Assembly: GCA_020634035.1 (NCBI GenBank)
Contig: JACKCM010000002.1
Location: 496,001 to 560,000 of the forward strand
Source of the DNA: Candidatus Obscuribacterales bacterium
Lineage (GTDB): Bacteria; Cyanobacteriota; Vampirovibrionia; Obscuribacterales; Obscuribacteraceae
Length of the DNA: 64,000 nucleotides
Direction: 5' to 3'
In this document: one piece after another, positions 31,549-39,748 of the stretch
Layout: each line of letters starts with the position of its first letter
Numbering within the stretch: the stretch's first letter is position 1
The notes under the pieces: model-generated
Databases searched by the model: none
The model's input: only the letters and a program-made list of their open reading frames with translations
What the model was told of the DNA's origin: nothing
Made by a program: the position numbers and the translations under genes

Positions 31549-33954
31549 TTATCGCTGGGATTGAGTCAGTCGGCGAGCAATGGCCGAGAAGGCTTGTTTC
31601 ACAGCGGTAACGTCGTTGCACTCGAAGTAGCGTCCACCGTTCTTGGCTCTGCCGGACAGACCGCCGGAGCCGTTGCCCAGGAAGGTATCCTGGTCGGTAG
31701 ACAGGGTCGAGTTACCGAGCATGTTCAGACCGATACAGAACATGGCGATCCCGTCAGAGGCACAGGAGTCGGCTACGGTTGCCGATTGGGTTGCCTCGGT
31801 GCTTCCTACACCGCCCGATGGAATACCGTCGGTGAAGAAGACGATCGCATGTTTCGAACCGGCTCTCGATAGCCCATCATAGGCACCGGCCTGGAATTCC
31901 AGTCGGGCGGTCTGAAGTGCCTCGAAGCACATGGTTCCCGATAGAGGCCTGCCGTTATAGAGACCGTCACCTCTCCAGGGGTTGGACCAGGGATATTCTC
32001 CTGTGGTTCTACCCTTGGTGACAAGGTTCAGAGATTCGGTCTGGTTATAGCTGGTCCTCAACTGGGCCCTCGGTATTCGGAAACCTGATTGACCTCCACC
32101 CTGAGAAAGATTGTTCTCATGGGGGCGGTCTTCATTACCGGCGTTCGGTGATTCGTTTCGGAATCTACCGTCGAATACCTTGGTGTTGGTCACTCCGATG
32201 ACGTTTTTATAGTTGATATCGAGATAAAAACTATTCTTACCGGAGTAAGCCGACGTGCCCTGGGCTCCGCCCCAGACCCCTGTATGGGGTGTGCCCATGG
32301 AGTTCGGGTTGGGAGGACCCGGGAAGGGGTCACTATCGGAGAAGCCGACAAAGCCGAAGCGGCAATCTGCCAGGGCGCTCAGCTTCTGGAAGAAGCCTTG
32401 ATCCGCTCCGTCAAGAGCAGAAGCAATCGGCTGAGAGTACCACATGGCAAGACGCTGATAGGCTTTCTGATAGCCTCTTCTAGTCCCCATCTGGGAGTTC
32501 GGACCGAAATAGGCGTTGACTCCGCCGGCTTTCAGATAATAGCCCCGGTGCAGACCGGTGCCTCTCCAAGTGTCGTTCCAGCTGACATTACCGTCACGAT
32601 ACTGGGTAGTCTCTCGGTTGCCACGAGAAGCTTCAACCAGAGCGGCCAGGTTGTTGAAGTTATAGTTCCGTCCCCGAATGGTCGGATCGGGTTCGCTTCC
32701 CGGGAAGGTGAAGTTGACCGCCGAGAACACATCCGGACCGAAAAGAGGCTGAACCGGTTGGTTCGAACCAGAAGGTATGGTCGGGGTGCCGATGTTGACC
32801 ACCATATCTGTATAGATATTGGCTGCATCCGGGGTGGTCGTGGTTCCGGAACGGCCGCTATGGCTGGGATAACGATCGGCGCTGGTCTCAGAGAATGAGT
32901 ACGCGTCGTTCAAGCCGGTTATAGGCTTCCATACCGACCCCTGTCGCTTGAACGCAGGACAGTTGCCCGGGGGAGTACTGTAGTCATTGTTGCTGAACGA
33001 AGCCCTTAAGAAAGGCTTGAACACAATGATCTGGTCTCCGGTGAGCAATGTACCGAGCTCGGAGTTAGCGAGGTTCTGGGGTGGCAGCGCGTTCAAGGAT
33101 GTCCCCTGGAGGAAGTTGACCGTATCCAGTTCGACATAATCTAATATCGACTGGTTCGTAGTCGGGTGCGGTACCTCGTTGTACTGTACACAACCTTTTG
33201 TATTGCCAGCGATCAAACCAGGAATCGGATTGATTCCGGTGGCGCTTTCCAGGTTGTTCTTATGTACCGACCATCCCCGTGTATCGGGGTCACCGCCGCT
33301 CCAACCTCCCGATGGTGGGTTTGGGTTCCACCAGCGTTTGATCAGGGTGACTTTGGTGAGGTCATCCATAGAACCTGAGTAGTCAAATACAAGAATGGCG
33401 TCTACCTGAGGTAGACCACCAATCGAGCTGGCTAGAATGCCGACATTACCGACTCCATAGAAGGAGATGAATATCGGATGATAGCCATAGCCTGCAAAGA
33501 CGGCTATGGCTCGACCGTTAGCATTGTTGGGCGGGGTCGGATCGACCACCGTATAACTCTGCTTCGGGTCTACTAAGCCGATGACCACCTTGGATTGACC
33601 GTCGGTGGTGGTGCTGAGTGATGCAAGGTCGGTCACCAGGGAGCTATTGCCCTGAATGAATCTCCCCAGCACGTTCCCCATATTGAACATGTTATATGCG
33701 TAGGCGGCGGCGTTCTGCTGAGCGTTGGCCAATTTTGTATAGCCCGGGTCATTACTGACGTCGTAGCTGGTCAACATAGCAGTACCGGCCAGGGCTGAAG
33801 CGTCACATGTCGCTGTCAATTCCCTTTGAGCCATCTGGACTCTGCTTGCGTCGAAGGCAAATAAACCTGCCATCAAAACAAAAAACATGAGCGCGATGAC
33901 TAGACCAGTTATTGCCGCACCTTTCTGATCACGAATCTTTTTAGAGTGCAACAT
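31549..33954 (-). CDS. TadG-like protein with a vWA domain split by a large insertion
   Basis: 801 residues. The N-terminus (GAAITGLVIALMFFVLMAGL) is the TadG/TadE-type membrane helix, followed by SRVQMAQRELTATCDASALA, typical of TadG. The vWA metal site appears as AILVFDYSGSMDD at about residue 188 (DxSxS), and the strand HAIVFFTDGIPSG comes only at about residue 706. A normal vWA domain places these about 100 residues apart, so roughly 400 residues of Gly/Asn/Pro-rich sequence are inserted. Likely surface-exposed adhesive or pilus-associated protein. The neighbouring TadE and collagen-like proteins share the anchor type; no Tad ATPase or secretin gene is in the window. Confidence 0.83.
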   Translation of the reverse strand: MLHSKKIRDQKGAAITGLVIALMFFVLMAGLFAFDASRVQMAQRELTATCDASALAGTAMLTSYDVSNDPGYTKLANAQQNAAAYAYNMFNMGNVLGRFIQGNSSLVTDLASLSTTTDGQSKVVIGLVDPKQSYTVVDPTPPNNANGRAIAVFAGYGYHPIFISFYGVGNVGILASSIGGLPQVDAILVFDYSGSMDDLTKVTLIKRWWNPNPPSGGWSGGDPDTRGWSVHKNNLESATGINPIPGLIAGNTKGCVQYNEVPHPTTNQSILDYVELDTVNFLQGTSLNALPPQNLANSELGTLLTGDQIIVFKPFLRASFSNNDYSTPPGNCPAFKRQGSVWKPITGLNDAYSFSETSADRYPSHSGRSGTTTTPDAANIYTDMVVNIGTPTIPSGSNQPVQPLFGPDVFSAVNFTFPGSEPDPTIRGRNYNFNNLAALVEASRGNRETTQYRDGNVSWNDTWRGTGLHRGYYLKAGGVNAYFGPNSQMGTRRGYQKAYQRLAMWYSQPIASALDGADQGFFQKLSALADCRFGFVGFSDSDPFPGPPNPNSMGTPHTGVWGGAQGTSAYSGKNSFYLDINYKNVIGVTNTKVFDGRFRNESPNAGNEDRPHENNLSQGGGQSGFRIPRAQLRTSYNQTESLNLVTKGRTTGEYPWSNPWRGDGLYNGRPLSGTMCFEALQTARLEFQAGAYDGLSRAGSKHAIVFFTDGIPSGGVGSTEATQSATVADSCASDGIAMFCIGLNMLGNSTLSTDQDTFLGNGSGGLSGRAKNGGRYFECNDVTAVKQAFSAIARRLTQSQR

Positions 33955-34062
33955 AGCCCGTAGTTTCTCCTATTCCTACCACCGGTATGAAAACTTCACC
34001 GGTTAAGGTCGTCTTTATTCCTCCAAGTGTTAAATCGCAAGTGAACTCGAAACTTTATAAAA

Positions 34063-34653
34063 CTAATATTTGAGACCGGGTGGGTTCTCGAACTGAGCCT
34101 GGGATGCCACCACCAGGTCCATCGGTTTACTCAGACCGGGAATGTCGAACCAGGGAACGGCAATGAGCGGCGATGCTGAGCCATTGATGGTGATTCTGAG
34201 CTGCATTGTATAGATGTCCGGATCCGGAGCCGGGTCACTGCCGCTGAGAGGAGATGGACCGGTCTTGATGAAAGTGGTCAGAGCCGAGGCAGGGTCAATG
34301 GGCTCCATGATGATGTCCACCCTTGGGTTAGTGGGGGTCTCGGTCCAGAATATGCCGGGGAACATCGATTTGATTTGAGCAGCCCGGGCGCGGGCAGTTA
34401 AGTAGGCACCAGGGTAAGGCGTGCCCGAAGGCGCAGGTACATAAATGAGTCGGTTGAAGCAGGGCGATTTCGCTCCCATCTGGGCTCCGGCGTTGGCCGC
34501 AAACCATAGAAAGAAAGCGTTTATGGTGACGGTTGCGAGATTGAGAATAGGAAAGAATAAGAACATGAATAGTAAGTACATTGTGGCCACATATTCAGCG
34601 GCCATGGCGCCCTTTCGGCGTCTGCTTCTTCTGAAGAATCTATTTCTGATCAT
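34063..34653 (-). CDS. TadE-like pseudopilin family protein
   Basis: 196 residues, ATG start. A basic N-terminus (RNRFFRRSRRRKGAMAAEY) leads into a hydrophobic helix (VATMYLLFMFLFFPILNLA), with the Glu of the TadE motif directly before it. The extracytoplasmic part is Pro-rich (APSGTPYPGAYLTARARAAQ; GPSPLSGSDPAPDPD). TadE and TadF are minor pseudopilins that help assemble Flp/Tad pili. It is first in the operon with the vWA and collagen-like genes and stands behind a good promoter. Confidence 0.8.
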   Translation of the reverse strand: MIRNRFFRRSRRRKGAMAAEYVATMYLLFMFLFFPILNLATVTINAFFLWFAANAGAQMGAKSPCFNRLIYVPAPSGTPYPGAYLTARARAAQIKSMFPGIFWTETPTNPRVDIIMEPIDPASALTTFIKTGPSPLSGSDPAPDPDIYTMQLRITINGSASPLIAVPWFDIPGLSKPMDLVVASQAQFENPPGLKY

Positions 34654-34760
34654 TTTTCTAAGTCTTCCTTCGTCCCACCGAGGCTGCAGTTTCCTACATA
34701 TCTGACCAAGCCGAAGGGCTGTTTCCCGACGGCACAGGTTGTCAACTTAACTTTTCTATA

Positions 34761-34790
34761 ATCTTATCACGGCGTTTTTTTTACTGTCAA
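34761..34790 (-). promoter_or_regulatory. Sigma70-like promoter of the Tad/collagen operon
   Basis: On the minus strand, TTGACA (plus 34785-34790) and TAAGAT (plus 34761-34766) are 18 bases apart, about 108 bases before the TadE start. The -35 is a perfect consensus match and the -10 matches four of six. The spacer contains an A8 tract. A second TTGACA lies at 34740-34745 but has no usable -10. Confidence 0.55.
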
Positions 34791-34835
34791 TTTGGCAAAA
34801 GCCTAGAAAGCCTTGCCTTTGTGGCGCTTGGCAAT

Positions 34836-35603
34836 TTAACCACCTGGATGATTGGTGACCCTGCCCTTCGAAGATGTAATCCTTCTTAATATTTCCTCGT
34901 TCTTGCGTTGCTCTTGCAGGTTGCTCTGTCTTTGAGCCTGCCTGGTCGCTTCGTCTAGTGGTTCGGTAGAATCTGAGTCGCTACTGGGTATCGGCATCTG
35001 AGCAGTGGTGCCGGCTCCGCTGGCCAACATATGGGAGCGCACACCGGCGTAGAGTTTTTTGAAATAGTCGTAGGAATTATTGTCTTTGGAGCCTTTCATG
35101 CCCTCTTCGGCAATTCCCAGGGCTTCGTTGTAGTTGCCGGATTTGACATTGGCTCTGATCAGACCGCTTCTGGCATAGCTACTGGTGGGCGCTACTTTCA
35201 AAGCCTGTTCATAGCAGTTTTGAGCCTGGGAGACACCGCCGGCTGCCAGATAGGCCTCTCCGAAGGTGCACCATTCGAAATAGGTAGGTTTGATCTGTTT
35301 GACGATCAAATTCATCTGTTTTATAGAGTTGAGCGGTTGACCGTCTCTGACCAGGGCAAAAGCTAGATAGCGCCGGGCTGTGATACTGTCGCCATCAAGC
35401 TTTACGGCTTCGGTCAGGGTTTTGACCGCTCCGGAGTATTTGCCTTCTTTCATCTGGTTATAGCCCTTTTCCAGAAGCGGAGCCAACTCGGCGCTAATGG
35501 CCTTGGGCTCGGCTTTCGCCTCAAGAGGTGCTATCAAACCGGTGATGCCGAGACTCAAGAAAAGAGCTATCGATAAGGACCTGGAAATTTCTCTGGCTGA
35601 CAT
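34836..35603 (-). CDS. Exported TPR protein
   Basis: 255 residues with a signal peptide (SLSIALFLSLGITGLIAPLEAKA). At least three TPR units follow: APLLEKGYNQMKEGKYSGAV, SITARRYLAFALVRDGQPLN, FEWCTFGEAYLAAGGVSQAQ and YARSGLIRANVKSGNYNEAL. The C-terminal 60 residues are Ser/Gln/Arg-rich and disordered in appearance. TPR scaffolds of this kind serve outer-membrane or pilus assembly, and it stands just upstream of the Tad-like operon on the same strand, though a promoter separates them. No specific function recognised. Confidence 0.75.
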   Translation of the reverse strand: MSAREISRSLSIALFLSLGITGLIAPLEAKAEPKAISAELAPLLEKGYNQMKEGKYSGAVKTLTEAVKLDGDSITARRYLAFALVRDGQPLNSIKQMNLIVKQIKPTYFEWCTFGEAYLAAGGVSQAQNCYEQALKVAPTSSYARSGLIRANVKSGNYNEALGIAEEGMKGSKDNNSYDYFKKLYAGVRSHMLASGAGTTAQMPIPSSDSDSTEPLDEATRQAQRQSNLQEQRKNEEILRRITSSKGRVTNHPGG

Positions 35604-35777
35604 CTTCTTAATTCACTCCGCAATTGCCACAAGATTCTCATTTCATCAGCCGAATCCTATCAAAAAATCCGACCTCATCATATATATAACCCGCGGGGAT
35701 GGATAACCTAACACAATCCTGGTAAATATGATCTTGGCAGTGTGATCGGGTCGGCCTTCATATGCGGATTTTCTACA

Positions 35778-36506
35778 ATGGATGAAACCAGGTTGAATAA
35801 AGAAAAGAGTCAATTCGAAGTCAAGCTTCTGATAATAAGGGGAGTCTTCTCTCTAATTTTGGTCTGGATGCTGGCTCAGATTTATGTACTCTCCTCCGCC
35901 GGTGGTGACACCAGAACCATGCTGGATCTGCTCAATAGCGAAAGCCAGGCCGCCACTGAATTGCAGGAGCGGCTGAAGATGCTGGAAGAGGTCGGTGATA
36001 CTAATGACCTCTACCAGGCCCGGGAGCAGTGGATGCTCACTCTTTTGAAAAACGGACTGGAAGATTCGGCGGTGGTGCAAGCGGATAAACAAGTCGAAGC
36101 GCTTAAACAGGAACGATCATCATCGCTGGAGCCTGATCGAAAAATCGCCCTTTATGAAACTGCTGCCACTGTCTATAGAGGTGCTCAACGTTTTGATCGG
36201 CTTGATTCCTTATATAAGGATATCGAATCCCAGTTGAAGGAGGGGGATAAAACAGGCTTGAGAGCTCTGATCGAGAATAATCGTGCCGTATCGAGATTCT
36301 GTTCCGGATTGAGTGTGGAAGTTCTCTCGGTGGACGATCTGGATAAACGCATCAAGACCTTCGAAGAGGCAAAAGCTATTTTGGACCCGGCCATAAAAGA
36401 GAAGTCCGACTTCGAGCCGATTTTGCTTCAGAATAAAAATGAGTTCGATGATGAGATCGCTTTTGCTAAGTTGCGCAGGGCTTCTTATAACCGCAGCAAG
36501 CTTTGA
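35778..36506 (+). CDS. Single-span protein with helical (TPR-like) domain, near the third HTTM locus
   Basis: 242 residues from ATG 35778; an in-frame GTG at 35742 would add 12. One membrane helix (LLIIRGVFSLILVWMLAQIYV, about residues 18-38) and then an all-helical region with weak TPR character (REQWMLTLLKNGLEDSAVVQ, KIALYETAATVYRGAQRFDR, LDPAIKEKSDFEPILLQNK). Its 3' end overlaps the convergent HTTM gene by 41 bases, an unusually long coding overlap. The layout resembles the TPR protein beside the first HTTM gene. Not otherwise recognised. Confidence 0.62.
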   Translation: MDETRLNKEKSQFEVKLLIIRGVFSLILVWMLAQIYVLSSAGGDTRTMLDLLNSESQAATELQERLKMLEEVGDTNDLYQAREQWMLTLLKNGLEDSAVVQADKQVEALKQERSSSLEPDRKIALYETAATVYRGAQRFDRLDSLYKDIESQLKEGDKTGLRALIENNRAVSRFCSGLSVEVLSVDDLDKRIKTFEEAKAILDPAIKEKSDFEPILLQNKNEFDDEIAFAKLRRASYNRSKL

Positions 36507-37392
36507 TTCTTTTAAAGGCGCATTCAAGATCGCCTGGAAAAACAAAGAGCACCATCGATGCTATCATCAGCCATTCGAACTGGGGGATGTTCATGCACCA
36601 GTCTATGGTGAGATGCATACAGATACCCAGGCCGAGGACATAGTAGCGAAGCTCCCGAAGCCATATCACTGAAAAAAGAGCTGCCTCTATAACCAGTGTC
36701 ATCCAACTTATAGCCTGGCTGATGAAGAGATGCTCCGGCTCTGGAATAAGTGGAAATTTCATCAAGGCTTCGATTCTCGATGCTATGTATACTGCGGTTC
36801 CGTTCACCCATACCCAACCGGGGATTTTGGTGATGACCGCGTGAAAGTATACGCAACAGAACTGCAGTTGCAGGCAGCGCAAGCCCCAGGATGGTGTCAG
36901 TTCGGTGAATTCGAATCCGTATTTTTTTACTTTGCGACGATGATCCAGGGACCAGGCGGCTCCGGTGGGTGCAAAAACTATCCAGAATGACATTACCCGG
37001 ACCAGGGTGTCTCCGCTGTTCAGAAGATAAGGATCGCGATGATAGAACGAAACGATGATAAGGTAAAGCAAAATAGATGCCATGCGAGAGCGATATCCAA
37101 GGGTTAGAGCCAGGGCGGCAAGAACATAGGCTGCATATATGGCAGTCAGCCACAGATCGTTATCGGGGAAAATTTTGAAAAGATTGAGACAGACATAGGG
37201 GTTGTTCAGGTCGACTGTCGGCGAGAGAGCAAGTGCCTTTGCACCGTACCAGTTGTATAGATCAGAATAGATTAGTAGGCTGTGTTGGAGCAGCAAAAGA
37301 CCGAAAAGAATACGAAATGCCGCCACCGGATACGGTGAGGTGGGTGCGAACAGAAAGCGGTCCACAGCTTTGCTGATAGTCTTTATGCTCAT
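36466..37392 (-). CDS. HTTM membrane protein (third locus)
   Basis: 308 residues. The HTTM pattern is clear: PYPVAAFRILFGLLLLQHSL, SFYHRDPYLLNSGDTLVRV, GLRCLQLQFCCVYFHAVITK and GICMHLTIDWCMNIPQFEW. No DCC domain. The 3' end runs 41 bases into the opposite-strand gene and encodes a Lys/Cys-rich tail (FKRIKACCGYKKPCAT). It overlaps the upstream companion D gene by 4 bases, so the pair is translationally coupled as at the other loci. Confidence 0.82.
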   Translation of the reverse strand: MSIKTISKAVDRFLFAPTSPYPVAAFRILFGLLLLQHSLLIYSDLYNWYGAKALALSPTVDLNNPYVCLNLFKIFPDNDLWLTAIYAAYVLAALALTLGYRSRMASILLYLIIVSFYHRDPYLLNSGDTLVRVMSFWIVFAPTGAAWSLDHRRKVKKYGFEFTELTPSWGLRCLQLQFCCVYFHAVITKIPGWVWVNGTAVYIASRIEALMKFPLIPEPEHLFISQAISWMTLVIEAALFSVIWLRELRYYVLGLGICMHLTIDWCMNIPQFEWLMIASMVLFVFPGDLECAFKRIKACCGYKKPCAT

Positions 37393-38084
37393 TCCAGATC
37401 TTTCCTGTCTATCTGCTGCACGGTGAGAACCTTCATTTTCCAGCGAGGAGGATTTACCGGGTTATTGAATTCGTTATATGCGCTCTTGTGAGGTTTTGAT
37501 TTGTCCTTTTTGGCTTTGTCCTCGTTTATATCTTCTAGATTGGCTAACTGGGACTTCATGAGTTTGGGATCCACACCATTTTCCATCGGTGGGATTTGCG
37601 ATGTGTAGGAGAAAAGAGTCACCACCTTTGGTGGGTTGTTTTTCATTGTGTTGTGTTTGCGTGCGACCCAAAAAGCAATGTCTTTGTATAGAAAGGGATA
37701 AAATCCTGAGGTGACATTGTCGCTCAGAAACTTTCTGTAGCGCTCATGAAAGAGCTTCTGGACCTGAGGATATCTTTCCATGCGTGGCAGGGTAGTGACT
37801 TCGGTGGCACCGTTTTCGTAGGTGATTGTCGCCAGGACATGGTTGTTGTTCTGTCTGGGACTGGGCGCAAAGACATTGAAGCCCTGTTCTATGCCTATGA
37901 AAAAGGTGTATCGATAGAACGGCTCCATCAGTTTTTCAGCCAGCAGGCTCGGTCTCATGAAAATCAGGAGAATTAGATAGAAATGGAAAAAGACGAAGAA
38001 CAGTATCACCGGCTTCCTGATTCTCAGCCACAGTTTCCGGGACATCAAAAAGTCGGTGAATTCGAGTTGATTGAAAGGTTGCAA
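37389..38084 (-). CDS. HTTM companion protein D
   Basis: 231 residues from TTG 38084 (CAGG upstream); ATG 38045 would shorten it by 13 and is equally possible. One membrane helix (PVILFFVFFHFYLILLIFM), then the family signature in a more diverged form: IGIEQGFNVFAPSPRQ, YENGATEVTTLPRMER, FHERYRKFLSDN, IAFWVARKHNTMKNNPPKV and a Lys-rich insertion near the end. Compared with companions A-C the Trp is replaced by Phe. Its start codon region follows a lipoprotein gene by about 31 bases, making a three-gene unit lipoprotein-companion-HTTM. Confidence 0.64.
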   Translation of the reverse strand: MQPFNQLEFTDFLMSRKLWLRIRKPVILFFVFFHFYLILLIFMRPSLLAEKLMEPFYRYTFFIGIEQGFNVFAPSPRQNNNHVLATITYENGATEVTTLPRMERYPQVQKLFHERYRKFLSDNVTSGFYPFLYKDIAFWVARKHNTMKNNPPKVVTLFSYTSQIPPMENGVDPKLMKSQLANLEDINEDKAKKDKSKPHKSAYNEFNNPVNPPRWKMKVLTVQQIDRKDLE

Positions 38085-38115
38085 TACTGGTTACCTGAGA
38101 GTAATTACCAGGACT

Positions 38116-38859
38116 TCATCTCTTTCCTTTTTTACCCTTTTTTGAACTATCTTTCGAGTCCGCACTTTTATCTTTCTCAGGTTCTTTCGGAATCGGTATT
38201 TTATACAGTTCGAACATACGCTCTCGTACCTTTAACTCTGCGTCTTTCTTGCCTTCGGCTTTATAGACGTCGGCAAGACTGGAGTAGAGGAGCCTCATCC
38301 AGGATTCTGAGACTTCGGCTTTGGGCGCGTTACTGGATACCTGAATGGCTTTCTTGAAGTGCTTTTCGGCCTCTTCATATTTGAGCTGCCGGTTATAGCT
38401 CATGGCCAGATAAGAGTGGATGTTGACGAACCAGGGAGCAAGCGGGCGTTTCTCTAGAGGTTGATCATAAAAGATCTTCTGGGCTATCTCTCCGTATTTG
38501 ATAGCATCTCGATCGTTGCCCTGGTCGAACAAAACGTTGTTGAGGCGCACCAGATATTTGCCCAGTTTTGTGGTTCCTACCGAGGATTTTCTTGCCACTT
38601 CGAGTTTGCTCAAGAGAAGTTTTTCGGCTGTTCCAGGTTTCTTCTCTTTTCTCAGCTCTTTAGCCTGGGCAAACTCCTCTTCGGGAAATTCGATGGTGAG
38701 ATCCGGTTCTCCTTCCGTGAAGGTCTTTTCAAAGAGAACGGCTTGATCCACCTTTTCACCGGTGGTTTTTTTACAGCCGAAGCTGGTCATGGAGACCGAG
38801 ACAGCAATGACCAGCCCGACAACGCGCAAGCCATTACAGAAATATCCCTGGATTCTCAT
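38116..38859 (-). CDS. TPR lipoprotein upstream of the third HTTM pair
   Basis: 247 residues. Signal sequence with a lipobox-like TSFGC at about residues 25-29, then KKTTGEK. Helical repeats follow: KLGKYLVRLNNVLFDQGNDR, APWFVNIHSYLAMSYNRQLK and EAEKHFKKAIQVSS, then LLYSSLADVYKAEGKKDAEL, the last two being good TPR matches. The C-terminus is a run of Lys/Ser/Asp. Same strand and close spacing to companion D. With the TPR protein at the first HTTM locus this makes TPR proteins a repeated neighbour of HTTM genes. Confidence 0.74.
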   Translation of the reverse strand: MRIQGYFCNGLRVVGLVIAVSVSMTSFGCKKTTGEKVDQAVLFEKTFTEGEPDLTIEFPEEEFAQAKELRKEKKPGTAEKLLLSKLEVARKSSVGTTKLGKYLVRLNNVLFDQGNDRDAIKYGEIAQKIFYDQPLEKRPLAPWFVNIHSYLAMSYNRQLKYEEAEKHFKKAIQVSSNAPKAEVSESWMRLLYSSLADVYKAEGKKDAELKVRERMFELYKIPIPKEPEKDKSADSKDSSKKGKKGKR

Positions 38860-38977
38860 TTAGCAAGGGTCCTCTTGATTTCCCGTTTTCTCTATATTAA
38901 AAATAGCTACCTGGTAACATCGGTCATATTAACCTATTAGGCCCGGGCTTGTCTTGTCCGGGGCGGCAGATTCGCCA

Positions 38978-39742
38978 TTATTCGTCACTTCCGCTTTTCG
39001 AGTCGGAGAGCTTGCGATTGAGGTTGAAGAGCACACCTTTTATCAGTGCTGACTCTCTACGGGTCGGAGTCATGCGTTCAAAAGCGTCTCTAATCTCTGC
39101 CAGTACCTTGTCTCTGTTGAAAGACCTCGAAAATTCTATGTTGTCAATGAGAAGGTCGAACTGTTCGAAAAGGTCTCTGCGCTCGGCCGCACTGGGTAAC
39201 TGCGGTGCTTTCCTTACCTCTGATGGCTGTTCCGGGTTGAGATTCGCCCTGGCAGCCAGAGCATAGACCACGGCACAGACGGCCTGGGCCACATTCATCG
39301 ACGGAAACTCCAGACTGGTTTCGATTCGCACTTTTCTGTTCAGAAGAGCCATCTCGTCGTCTCTCAAGCCGTTGCGTTCATGCCCGAAGACTATGGCGAC
39401 TTTGTTCTCTTTTGCAAAAGCGATGATTTCGTCGGTCATGGCGAAGAGGTTCTTGAGGGGGCGACTGCGTTTTCTTCCTGAGGAGGTAGCGATGGTCAGT
39501 CCGATGTCTTCCACCGCGTCTTCGAGGCTGTCGAACAGTTTTGCCTGTTTGAGAATATCGAAAGCCCCCACAGCCATCATTCTTGCTTCGGAGTCCTTAT
39601 AGTTTTTGGGTGCTTCGACCAGTCGCAAATCCGTGAAACCGAAGTTTTTCATCACTCTACAGGTCGAACCTATATTGCCTAGAAACTCAGGTCTGACCAG
39701 AATTATCGAGAGGTTGTCGGTCCAGTTGTCTGCTTCTTTCAT
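38978..39742 (-). CDS. trmJ: TrmH/TrmJ-family tRNA/rRNA 2'-O-ribose methyltransferase
   Basis: 254 residues. SPOUT-class methyltransferase: SIILVRPEFLGNIGSTCRVM (motif 1, with the catalytic Asn/Arg), KVAIVFGHERNGLRDDEM (motif 2) and IETSLEFPSMNVAQAVCAVV (motif 3, the knotted SAM site). Length and the C-terminal helical extension fit TrmJ, which methylates C32/U32 of tRNAs; other TrmH members act on 23S rRNA. Ordinary housekeeping gene, six bases downstream of a polytopic membrane protein. Confidence 0.87.
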   Translation of the reverse strand: MKEADNWTDNLSIILVRPEFLGNIGSTCRVMKNFGFTDLRLVEAPKNYKDSEARMMAVGAFDILKQAKLFDSLEDAVEDIGLTIATSSGRKRSRPLKNLFAMTDEIIAFAKENKVAIVFGHERNGLRDDEMALLNRKVRIETSLEFPSMNVAQAVCAVVYALAARANLNPEQPSEVRKAPQLPSAAERRDLFEQFDLLIDNIEFSRSFNRDKVLAEIRDAFERMTPTRRESALIKGVLFNLNRKLSDSKSGSDE

Positions 39743-39748
39743 CTAAAC

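Noticed and set aside
34740..34745. Second TTGACA upstream of the TadE gene
   Set aside because: No -10-like sequence 16-18 bases downstream, unlike the copy at 34785-34790.
38860..38977. CCCGG/CCGGG hairpin between trmJ and the TPR lipoprotein
   Set aside because: Short stem with a long loop and no T tract on the minus strand, so not called.
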